A stretch of DNA of 7,371 nucleotides from a bacterium UBA1790. Its GTDB lineage: Bacteria > Bacteroidota > Bacteroidia > Bacteroidales > Muribaculaceae. The notes beneath the pieces were generated by a model, which saw only the letters and a program-made list of their open reading frames with translations, had not been told where the DNA came from and searched no databases. Shown here piece after piece: positions 1 through 6,422 of this stretch. The stretch covers positions 252 through 7,622 of the forward strand of contig DCGA01000053.1 of NCBI GenBank assembly GCA_002314465.1, read 5' to 3'. The translations under genes and the position numbers were made by a program. How positions within the stretch are numbered: position 1 is the stretch's first letter; every line of letters starts with the position of its first letter.

Positions 1-70
1 AATAACATTCCCCTTCAAGGACGAGACCGAACTTAAGAAAATTATTAGTATCTTTGACACATTAAAGTAA
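1..70 (+). CDS. parB: ParB-type chromosome partitioning protein, C-terminal end only
   Basis: Only the last 22 codons are visible, read from base 2 and ending at the TAA at 68-70; the rest lies upstream of the window. The peptide ITFPFKDETELKKIISIFD is followed by three residues and the stop. It resembles the C-terminal tip of ParB/Spo0J proteins, where a short strand of the type 'I-x-I-P-F' is followed by an amphipathic helix that forms the dimer interface. ParB family proteins bind parS sites near the origin, use CTP to slide along DNA, and work with the ParA ATPase in chromosome segregation. The call rests on this short motif plus context: the next two genes are a DUF5683 protein and an MltD-like transglycosylase, which commonly follow parAB in Bacteroidales. 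The DNA-binding and CTP-binding domains cannot be inspected here. Confidence 0.72.
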   Translation, partial: ITFPFKDETELKKIISIFDTLK

Positions 71-137
71 AAACGGAGGGCTTTCCACACGGCGAAAAGC
101 ACGTGAGGAAGGCTGCTCGGTTGTTGGTATATACGTA

Positions 138-968
138 ATGACGCGTTTACTTTCATACTCCCTGCGACTGTGGGGCATGGCTCTCATGCTGTGCCTTGCC
201 ATAGGTGTGCAAGCGGCTGAGGTTTTACCTGAGCCCGCCGACTCCACCGTGGCCACAGGGCGTGAGAGTGTGCGTCATCGCCGCACCCAGGTAGTGCTCC
301 CCGCCGACCAGCGCAAGGACAAGGACGCCAAGCCCCATGTCAAGGTTGTGAACGTGGAGGGCGACACCATTAAACTTGCATCGACCGATACCCTGGGCAT
401 GCTCAAGGGTGTAGAGGTGCTTAACCTCACCGACAGCACAGCTGTTGCCGCCCTTGGCAAGAAGCGCGAGTTCAATCCCAACCCTACCACCGCGTTGTGG
501 ATGAGTGCGCTGTGTCCCGGTCTGGGTCAGGTATATAACCGCCGTTACTGGAAACTGCCCATCGTGGTAGGTGCCTTTGTGGGCCTCAGTTACGGTACTT
601 CGTGGAACAACCGTATGCTGCAGGACTACTCGCGTGCTTATCGCGATGCGATGGACGACGACCCCGAGACCCGCAGCTACATGAACTTTTACCCACCCAC
701 GGTCAAGGAGAGCGACCTCGACATGGAGTGGCTCAAGAAGGCATTAAAGAACAAGAAAGACTACTATCGCCGCTATCGCGACATCTGCATCCTGTCGATG
801 GTGGGTGTGTATGCCCTCACGATTATCGATGCCTATGTAGACGCCTCGCTAGCACACTTTGACATCTCGCCCGATCTCTCCATGAGCGTTGCTCCCACGG
901 TGATGGACAACCAGTATTCCATGGCAGGCAAGCCATCGCTGGGAGTGCAGTGTGCAATAAACTTTTAA
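138..968 (+). CDS. DUF5683-domain membrane protein of the parB-mltD cluster
   Basis: A 276-residue protein of unknown biochemical function. Residues 1-26 form a signal sequence (basic start, hydrophobic core around 11-24, likely cleavage near VQA|AE). Residues 28-110 are polar and low in recognisable structure. The conserved DUF5683 core starts near 112 with NPNPTTALWMSALCPGLGQV and continues YNRRYWKLP. The first hydrophobic segment is at about 139-155 and the second at about 215-233 (ICILSMVGVYALTIIDAYVD), with a charged tyrosine- and arginine-rich loop between them. The tail (about 240-276) reads like short beta strands, as is usual for the family. ATG 138 is the first in-frame ATG after the in-frame stop at 63-65, and it places the signal peptide at the N-terminus. 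It lies 67 bp after parB and 39 bp before mltD, with no terminator or TAnnTTTG box between, so cotranscription is likely. The family assignment comes from the PGLGQ-YNRRYWK-P motif. A role in the envelope near partitioning or peptidoglycan remodelling is inferred from neighbours only. Confidence 0.85.
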   Translation: MTRLLSYSLRLWGMALMLCLAIGVQAAEVLPEPADSTVATGRESVRHRRTQVVLPADQRKDKDAKPHVKVVNVEGDTIKLASTDTLGMLKGVEVLNLTDSTAVAALGKKREFNPNPTTALWMSALCPGLGQVYNRRYWKLPIVVGAFVGLSYGTSWNNRMLQDYSRAYRDAMDDDPETRSYMNFYPPTVKESDLDMEWLKKALKNKKDYYRRYRDICILSMVGVYALTIIDAYVDASLAHFDISPDLSMSVAPTVMDNQYSMAGKPSLGVQCAINF

Positions 969-1007
969 AGCTAACTGACAAATAGAAAAATATAGAACAA
1001 AAGATAT

Positions 1008-2954
1008 ATGACGACATTACGAACCAAATTAATAGTGATATTGTGTGCACTGGCGACGCTCTCGGGCTTTGCTGCGAAACGCAACACTATTCTTTCGGTC
1101 AAAGACACCATCAAGGACAACGACATCGTTTTCCCCGAGAGTTTTGAGACCGATACACGTGAGTTAATGAAAAACTGGTATCTGCAGAACTATGCTGTGC
1201 TCGATGCCGACGTAGAAAAACGCGATGCCGGTGAGGTGAGCGAAGAGGAATACATCAAGCGCCTTCAGGCTATGCCCACCACTATTGAGATGCCTTACAA
1301 CCAGATTGTACGCTCTTACATCGACCGCTACGTGAAGCGCAACCGCACCCTCGTGGAGGAGATGCTGGGAATGAGCCTCTATTACATGCCCATCTTCGAG
1401 CAGGCGCTTGAGAAAGAAGGCATGCCCCTCGAACTCAAGTATCTGCCCGTTATCGAGAGCGCGCTCAACCCCAATGCCGTGTCGCGTGCAGGTGCAGGCG
1501 GCCTGTGGCAGTTCATGGTGGGTACCGGCAAGGGCCTCGGCCTTGAGGTTAACTCGCTCGTCGACGAGCGTCGCGACCCCTATCGTTCAAGTGAGAAGGC
1601 TGCCGTTCTGCTCAAGAACCTTTATAACATCTACAACGACTGGTCGCTGGCTATCGCAGCCTATAACTGCGGCCCCGGCAACGTGAACAAGGCACTGCGC
1701 CGTGCTGGCGGTGAGGGTAAGGACTTCTGGGAAATCTATCCCTACCTGCCCAAGGAGACCCGCGGATATGTTCCCGCATTTATCGCTGCCAACTATGTGA
1801 TGACCTACTTCAAGCGTCACAACATCAGCCCCAGTCTGGCCAAGAAGCCCCTTATCACCGACACCGTGGGTGTTAAGCACCGTGTTCACTTCAACCAGGT
1901 GGCTAAGGTACTCAATATGCCCATCGAGGAGATACGCGCACTTAATCCCCAGTATCGCGCCGACGTGGTTCCCGCCAGCAGCGAGCGCTCTTACAAGTTG
2001 TGCCTGCCTTCAACCCAGGTCTACAGCTTCATCATGAGCGAGGACAGCATCTATAACTATCGCACTGACCTCTACGCACAGCGTGGCGTGGTAGAGCCTG
2101 CCGGTTACTCAGCGAGCTCGAGCAACGAGGATCGCCCCTACACTTGGGAGACCAAGACTGTAACCCAGCACCACAAGGTGCGCAAGGGCGAGAACCTTTC
2201 ACGCATTGCGTCGCAGTATGGCATGAGCAAGTCTCAGTTGGCATCGCTCAATGGCCTGCGTGGCGATAAGGTGCAGCGCGGCCAGGTGCTCAAGGTGCAG
2301 ACCACCAAGAAGGTAAAGGTATATCACGAGCGTCCGCAGCAATCGGGCGAGGTGAGCGACGATGAAATCAAGGTTATCCACAGCGAGGCTCAGCCCACCG
2401 ATGAGGAACTTGAGAATGAGCAGATTGCCGAGGTACAGCGCATTGAGCAGGAAGCCAAGAATGCTCCCAAGAAGTCTCGCCGCGTGACCGTTGAGGAGGT
2501 AGAGAAGCCTGCTCCCGAGAAGCCTGCCAAGGTTGAGAAGGTCGAGAACTCTGACCAGTGGCGCGACCGCAACGAGCGCTATGCCAAGAAGGAAAAACAG
2601 GTAGCACGCGAGGAAACCTACAAGAAGTCGCACAGCAGCAAGAGCGAAGAGGCCAGGAAGCAAGACAAGAAGTCTAAGCACGACAAGAAAGAAGATAAGA
2701 AGGCCGACAAGAAGGGCAAGAAGTCTAAGGACGCTAAGGAAGAGAAGCCTGGAAAGGGTGGCGAGTACACCATCAAGAAGGGCGAGTCACTCAGCGTGAT
2801 TGCCGAGAAGACAGGCGTATCGGTATCTGAACTCCAGAAGGCCAACAACATCAAGGGCGACAAGATTAAGGCCGGCGATAACATCAAGATTCCTAAGGCT
2901 GCCAAGAAGTCAAAGGGCGACTCTAAGAAGGATAGCAAGAAGAAAAAGAAATAA
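1008..2954 (+). CDS. mltD: MltD-like lytic murein transglycosylase (GH23) with LysM domains
   Basis: A 648-residue exported enzyme. GH23 lytic transglycosylases cut the MurNAc-GlcNAc bond of peptidoglycan and leave 1,6-anhydroMurNAc ends, acting in the periplasm. Residues 1-23 are a signal peptide (TKLIVILCALATLSGFAA) without a lipobox, so this is not a lipoprotein as E. coli MltD is. The catalytic domain spans about 130-275: the predicted acid is Glu150 in VIESALNPNAVS, followed by GAGGLWQF (162-169), AYNCGPGNV (218-226) and an ETRGYVPAFIAANY segment (250-263). Residues 288-340 look like a diverged LysM-type module (LNPQYR). Clear LysM domains, which bind glycan strands, occur at 388-431 and 586-629. 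Between them lies an acidic stretch (about 448-482) and then a lysine-rich linker; the last 16 residues contain 10 lysines. ATG 1008 begins the signal peptide directly after an AT-rich leader with no Shine-Dalgarno. It is probably cotranscribed with the DUF5683 gene 39 bp upstream. The exact MltD name is by domain order and context. Confidence 0.93.
   Translation: MTTLRTKLIVILCALATLSGFAAKRNTILSVKDTIKDNDIVFPESFETDTRELMKNWYLQNYAVLDADVEKRDAGEVSEEEYIKRLQAMPTTIEMPYNQIVRSYIDRYVKRNRTLVEEMLGMSLYYMPIFEQALEKEGMPLELKYLPVIESALNPNAVSRAGAGGLWQFMVGTGKGLGLEVNSLVDERRDPYRSSEKAAVLLKNLYNIYNDWSLAIAAYNCGPGNVNKALRRAGGEGKDFWEIYPYLPKETRGYVPAFIAANYVMTYFKRHNISPSLAKKPLITDTVGVKHRVHFNQVAKVLNMPIEEIRALNPQYRADVVPASSERSYKLCLPSTQVYSFIMSEDSIYNYRTDLYAQRGVVEPAGYSASSSNEDRPYTWETKTVTQHHKVRKGENLSRIASQYGMSKSQLASLNGLRGDKVQRGQVLKVQTTKKVKVYHERPQQSGEVSDDEIKVIHSEAQPTDEELENEQIAEVQRIEQEAKNAPKKSRRVTVEEVEKPAPEKPAKVEKVENSDQWRDRNERYAKKEKQVAREETYKKSHSSKSEEARKQDKKSKHDKKEDKKADKKGKKSKDAKEEKPGKGGEYTIKKGESLSVIAEKTGVSVSELQKANNIKGDKIKAGDNIKIPKAAKKSKGDSKKDSKKKKK
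2469..2951 (+). repeat. Lysine-rich low-complexity coding tract with recurring KKS units
   Basis: Inside the transglycosylase gene, the tripeptide KKS recurs at residues 488, 539, 554, 571 and 633. The 12-base string aagaagtctaag occurs exactly at 2667-2678 and 2718-2729, with a one-base variant at 2904-2915. Residues 539-583 contain 19 lysines out of 45. The repeats are irregular in spacing, so this is a degenerate low-complexity linker and not a true tandem array. The second LysM domain (586-629) sits between the linker and the lysine-rich C-terminal tail. Confidence 0.7.
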
Positions 2955-2979
2955 TCCTTCGCACCCCCAATACATGACT

Positions 2980-3009
2980 AAGGGCTGTCCACGCATGTGG
3001 GCAGCCCTT
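2980..3009 (+). terminator. 13-bp hairpin after mltD, likely transcription terminator
   Basis: The arms 2980-2992 and 2997-3009 pair over 13 bp, with a single G-U pair (2988-3001) and a GCAT tetraloop. The stem starts 25 bp after the mltD stop. The following + strand sequence is only moderately T-rich (gctgttgttatc), so it is a weak canonical terminator on +. On the - strand no T-run follows. It sits in an 84-bp gap between two convergent genes, where it could stop readthrough from mltD into the antisense of the lipoprotein gene, or act as an mRNA 3'-end stabiliser. Confidence 0.68.
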
Positions 3010-3038
3010 GCTGTTGTTATCCGGTTGATTCCTGACCG

Positions 3039-3788
3039 TTATTTCATGTTCTTGATGTGTTGCAGCGTCGTCAACATCTTCTGCTCCAAATTGGCGTTGT
3101 ACCCACGGTTTTTCTTTAGGAAGTTGTGGGCAGTCTCGATGCATTTGATAGAGTAGTCGATGGCCTGCGGATGTGTCTCGTAGGGGTTGCTGCCTGTCAT
3201 GTCACCATCATCGGGTACAAGAGCGTCGAGGCGTGTCGCGATGATATAGCCTGCATCACCCGTAGTGAGGTTGTTGATGGCGTCGTCGGCATAGGCGCCG
3301 GCAATGTGTCGCTCGGTGTCGAACGGGGGCTCTTGTCCCGTCCAGCGCACATCATCGATGCACCAGTGCCCCTTCTCGTGTTTCATCACGAGGGTGTAAG
3401 GCTTGTTGTGCTTGGCATCGACATAGGCCATGTCCACGGTCACGCTGTCATCGGTAATGTTTACTTGCTTTATCTCGTTGGTATAACCTTGTGTACCTCC
3501 TGCCTTGGTCTTGCAGGTCCAGTCAAAGGGTTCGTAGCACTCGCCGTTGCTGTTGCCCATGACGAGGTATTGCGCCTCGTTCATTACCGAGAGAAACTCG
3601 GCTGACAATAATCGGTCCCACTCGGTGCTTCCTGTCATCGAGGTGACAAGGTTGTGTATTTCGTCCTCGGTGGTGGGGACGATGCCCGGCTGTGACGGGT
3701 GCAGGGGGGTGGTGCTGGGCTTGGCTTTGTCGCCGCAAGCGGTGAGCATTATCGCGAGGGAGATGAGAGCAAAAATATATTTTTTCAT
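3039..3788 (-). CDS. Lipoprotein of unknown function
   Basis: A 249-residue protein that I do not recognise as a named family. The start is the ATG whose complement is at 3786-3788: it gives a textbook lipoprotein signal (MKKYIFALISLAIMLTACGD) with lipobox LTAC and Cys18 as the lipidated residue. A longer in-frame start at 3920 would add 44 residues read from the promoter region and bury the signal, so it is rejected. After Cys18 comes a flexible Pro/Thr-rich stretch (about 21-40). Then there is a mixed region with a strand-rich block at about 105-149 (ITDDSVTVDMAYVD, then HEKGHWCIDDVRW). That block recalls NTF2-like or DUF3828-type lipoproteins, but this is a weak resemblance. The C-terminus (205-249) looks helical. 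Cysteines at 84, 92, 143 and 216 could form disulfides in the periplasm. The residues after Cys18 (GDKAK) lack the acidic export signal of surface lipoproteins, so an inward-facing membrane anchor is more likely. It is convergent with mltD and divergent from rnr. Confidence 0.85.
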   Translation of the reverse strand: MKKYIFALISLAIMLTACGDKAKPSTTPLHPSQPGIVPTTEDEIHNLVTSMTGSTEWDRLLSAEFLSVMNEAQYLVMGNSNGECYEPFDWTCKTKAGGTQGYTNEIKQVNITDDSVTVDMAYVDAKHNKPYTLVMKHEKGHWCIDDVRWTGQEPPFDTERHIAGAYADDAINNLTTGDAGYIIATRLDALVPDDGDMTGSNPYETHPQAIDYSIKCIETAHNFLKKNRGYNANLEQKMLTTLQHIKNMK

Positions 3789-3811
3789 TGTCGGGAATTT
3801 TAAATTTTGTG

Positions 3812-3819
3812 CAAAAGTA
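3812..3819 (-). promoter_or_regulatory. Bacteroidetes -7 promoter box for the lipoprotein gene
   Basis: Read on the - strand the bases are TACTTTTG, an exact match to the TAnnTTTG consensus of the Bacteroidetes primary sigma factor. It lies 23 bp upstream of the chosen ATG, giving a very short leader. The -33 TTTG element is not well matched: the best nearby candidate is TTAG, at a spacing slightly longer than usual. Its position also supports the 3788 start, since the longer 3920 start would lie upstream of this promoter. Confidence 0.55.
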
Positions 3820-3893
3820 GTGAAGATTGGGCATATTAGCCCTAAATAATGTTGTTTTTTTGATAAAATGGTGGAATAAAGCCAAATATTCAC

Positions 3894-3901
3894 TATCTTT
3901 G
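3894..3901 (+). promoter_or_regulatory. Bacteroidetes -7 promoter box for rnr
   Basis: The bases TATCTTTG match TAnnTTTG exactly, 53 bp upstream of the rnr start. A good TTTG is present at 3859-3862, but it is 31 bases away against the usual spacing of about 19-21, and at the usual distance only a weak GTGG/TGGT is seen. An AT-rich region with a seven-T run lies upstream. The predicted transcript would have a leader of roughly 45-50 bases with no Shine-Dalgarno and an A-rich stretch (aaaacacaacaaat) before the ATG, as is common in this phylum. Confidence 0.55.
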
Positions 3902-3954
3902 CCAATAGCAGGAACTGCATACGGCTCCTGACGAATCAATAAAACACAACAAAT

Positions 3955-6345
3955 ATGGCAAAAAGAGACAAACTTAAATCACTCAAGATAGAGCGTCGCG
4001 AGTTTCATGACGCAGTGATAAACTTCTATAACACCAGCGAGAACACTCCATTCAACTACAAGCAAGTATCGGCCGCAGTGGGAGCAACTACCCCCAAGCA
4101 GCGCGCACTCATCGTCGACATCCTTGAACAACTGGCTGTAGACGGTTTCCTCGTTGAGGTAGATGCAGGCCGTTTCAAGGCTGCCAACCGCTCGATGGTT
4201 GCCGAGGGTCGCTTCATTCGCCGCAGCAACGGCAAGAACAGCGTGGACATAGGCAATGAGGACGGCACTACCATCATGGTGCCCGAGCGCAATTCTATGC
4301 ATGCGCTTAACGGCGACAAGGTGATGGTGCACATCAGTGCAGCACGCCACGGCATGGAGCCCGAGGCCGAGGTTATTAAGATTATTGAACGCAAGGAGCA
4401 GGTGTTTGTGGGCACGCTGAGTGTACAGAAGTACTATGCGGTGCTCGTGAGCGACACCAAGTTCCTCGCTACCGATATTTTTATTCCGCTCGACAAACTT
4501 AAGGGCGGAAAGACAGGCGACAAAGTCGTGGTGCGCATCGTCGACTGGCCCGAGGAGGCTAATACTCCCATAGGCGAGGTTGAGGACGTGCTGGGTAGCG
4601 CCGGTGAGAATAACGCCGAGATTCATGCTATCCTTGCCGAGTTCGGCTTGCCCTACAAGTATCCCGAGAACGTGGAACGCGCAGCACAGCGCATCGATGC
4701 CGGTATCACCGATGAGGAAGTGGCTCGCCGTCGCGACCTGCGTGGTGTCACCACATTCACCATCGACCCCAAGGATGCCAAGGACTTTGACGACGCATTA
4801 TCAATCGAGAAACTCCCCAACGGCAACTGGGAGGTGGGTGTACACATTGCTGATGTGACCCATTATGTCACTCCCGGTACCGTGATTGACCGCGAGGCCG
4901 AGGACCGCGCGACATCGGTTTACCTGGTTGACCGCACTATCCCCATGCTGCCCGAGCGCCTGTGTAACTTCATCTGCTCGCTGCGCCCCGACGAGGACAA
5001 ACTCACTCACTCGGTGATGTTTGAGATGACCCCCGATGCGGTTGTAAAGCGCTACCAGATATGCCACACCGTTACCCGCAGCATCCGTCGCTTTGCCTAT
5101 GAAGATGCCCAGCAGATTATCGAGACCGGCACCGGTGACCTCGCCGAGGAGATCCTTACACTGCACGACATGGCACAGAAGTTGCGCCGCCGCCGCTTTG
5201 ACGACGGTGGAAGCGTAGCCTTCAACCGCCAGGAGAAGAAGTTTGAAATCGACGAGCAGGGACATCCCGTTGCCGTGCACGAGCATGTGCAGAAAGAGGC
5301 AAACCAACTCATCGAAGAGTTCATGCTGCTTGCCAACATGAAGGTGGCCGAGCACGTGGGCAAGGTAGCCAAGGGCAAGACTCCCAAGGCGTTTGTTTAC
5401 CGAATCCACGATGTACCCAACAGCGACAAACTGTCTAACTTCGCCGACATTGCGGCACACTTCGGCTACAAGGTTAAAGTGAGCGGCAATCCCCGTGACA
5501 TCAACAAGTCTATCAACAACCTGCTCGCACAGGTTGCCGGCAAGCCCGAGGAGGAACTGCTTTCAATCCTTGCTATCCGCTCGATGGCAAAGGCTGTTTA
5601 CTCGACCACCAATGTGGGTCACTACGGCTTGGCATTTGACTACTATACCCATTTCACTTCGCCCATTCGCCGTTACCCCGACATGCTGGTACACCGCTTG
5701 CTCGACCGATATGCCAAGAAGGGCGCACGCGGCGTCAACGAGGGCGAACTGGAAGACCTGTGTAAGCACGTGAGTGCGCAAGAGCAACTGGCTTCGCAGG
5801 CCGAGCGCGCATCTATCAAGTATAAGGAAGTAGAATACATGGGCGACCGCCTGGGTGGCGTGTTCACCGGACATGTATCGGGTGTGACCGAGTGGGGCCT
5901 CTATGTAGAACTCGACGAGACTCACTGCGAGGGCCTTGTGGGCATCCGTTCGCTCGACGACGACTTCTACGAGTTTGACGAGAAGAATTACCTTATTCGC
6001 GGTCGTCGCCGCGGCCGTTGCTACCAACTGGGTGACACTGTGACCATACAGGTGGCACGTGCCGACCTCATCAAGAAGCAGCTCGACTTTGTGATGGTCG
6101 ATGAGCGTCATCCCGCCGATACCCACCGCATCGACCGACAGCCCATCACCGAACAGAACTCGGGTGTAATGGCACGCATCTCTAAGCAGGCTGCCAAGCA
6201 AGACCGCCAGCGTGCCGAGCACGAGGGTGGACGAGCATCGCGCCGTCGCCAGCGTGGCAACCAGGGCAATACCGGCCGTCGCAAGGCTAACGCTGCATCG
6301 GGCGGTTCCAAGAAAGGTGGCCGCGGAGGCAAGCGCCGTCGCTGA
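3955..6345 (+). CDS. rnr: Ribonuclease R (RNB-family 3'-5' exoribonuclease)
   Basis: A complete 796-residue cytoplasmic enzyme that degrades RNA processively from the 3' end, including structured RNA, with roles in mRNA decay and rRNA quality control. Domains in order: N-terminal winged-helix-like region (about 15-80), two cold-shock OB domains (about 82-145 and 150-215), the RNB catalytic domain (about 258-585), an S1 domain (about 629-715) and a basic tail (741-796). The catalytic metal-binding motif DPKDAKDFDDALS is at 271-283, with Asp271, Asp277, Asp279 and Asp280. The RNB C-terminal signature TSPIRRYPDMLVHR lies at 568-581. The S1 domain begins GDRLGGVFTGHVSGVTEWGLYV (630-651; first half diagnostic). 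Length and domain order fit RNase R better than RNase II, which is shorter and lacks the extended basic tail. ATG 3955 follows a Bacteroidetes-type leader. It has its own promoter and terminator, so it is probably monocistronic. Confidence 0.96.
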   Translation: MAKRDKLKSLKIERREFHDAVINFYNTSENTPFNYKQVSAAVGATTPKQRALIVDILEQLAVDGFLVEVDAGRFKAANRSMVAEGRFIRRSNGKNSVDIGNEDGTTIMVPERNSMHALNGDKVMVHISAARHGMEPEAEVIKIIERKEQVFVGTLSVQKYYAVLVSDTKFLATDIFIPLDKLKGGKTGDKVVVRIVDWPEEANTPIGEVEDVLGSAGENNAEIHAILAEFGLPYKYPENVERAAQRIDAGITDEEVARRRDLRGVTTFTIDPKDAKDFDDALSIEKLPNGNWEVGVHIADVTHYVTPGTVIDREAEDRATSVYLVDRTIPMLPERLCNFICSLRPDEDKLTHSVMFEMTPDAVVKRYQICHTVTRSIRRFAYEDAQQIIETGTGDLAEEILTLHDMAQKLRRRRFDDGGSVAFNRQEKKFEIDEQGHPVAVHEHVQKEANQLIEEFMLLANMKVAEHVGKVAKGKTPKAFVYRIHDVPNSDKLSNFADIAAHFGYKVKVSGNPRDINKSINNLLAQVAGKPEEELLSILAIRSMAKAVYSTTNVGHYGLAFDYYTHFTSPIRRYPDMLVHRLLDRYAKKGARGVNEGELEDLCKHVSAQEQLASQAERASIKYKEVEYMGDRLGGVFTGHVSGVTEWGLYVELDETHCEGLVGIRSLDDDFYEFDEKNYLIRGRRRGRCYQLGDTVTIQVARADLIKKQLDFVMVDERHPADTHRIDRQPITEQNSGVMARISKQAAKQDRQRAEHEGGRASRRRQRGNQGNTGRRKANAASGGSKKGGRGGKRRR

Positions 6346-6369
6346 TATACATTCCAATACATAAAAAGC

Positions 6370-6404
6370 AAAGCATCGCACGAGGGAATCACGTGCGATG
6401 CTTT
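6370..6404. terminator. Bidirectional intrinsic terminator between rnr and ade
   Basis: The arms 6370-6382 and 6392-6404 form a perfect 13-bp stem (core GCATCGCACG) with a nine-base loop agggaatca. On the + strand the stem runs into six Ts (6402-6407), a canonical Rho-independent terminator for rnr, whose stop is 25 bp upstream. On the - strand the stem runs into TTTGCTTTTTAT, so the same hairpin can end the convergent adenine deaminase transcript, whose stop codon is at 6423-6425. Confidence 0.92.
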
Positions 6405-6422
6405 TTTGTGTATTCTGTTATG

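Noticed and set aside
105..111. Shine-Dalgarno-like GAGGAAG upstream of the DUF5683 gene
   Set aside because: It is about 26 bases from the ATG, too far for a ribosome binding site, and this phylum rarely relies on one.
78..114. Possible stem between 79-86 and 107-114 in the parB-DUF5683 gap
   Set aside because: Only 8 pairs including G-U pairs around a 20-base loop and no T-run, so it is not supported as a terminator or riboswitch.
2199..2681. Leucine-rich - strand frame of 160 codons opposite mltD, looking like a membrane protein
   Set aside because: The leucines are the complement of Lys/Glu codons (AAG, GAG) in the charged linker; it has no promoter box or motif of its own.
3126..3605. 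+ strand frame of 159 codons opposite the lipoprotein gene
   Set aside because: No signal peptide, family motif or promoter; the opposite frame has a textbook lipobox and an upstream TAnnTTTG box.
3789..3920. N-terminal extension of the lipoprotein to an upstream ATG at 3920
   Set aside because: It would bury the lipoprotein signal 44 residues inside the protein and start upstream of the predicted promoter.
5563..6381. Open reading frame of 272 codons on the - strand, opposite rnr
   Set aside because: It lies wholly antisense to the conserved RNB/S1 region and shared terminator, shows no family motif, and its Ala/Leu/Val-rich composition is what the complement of biased GC-rich codons produces.
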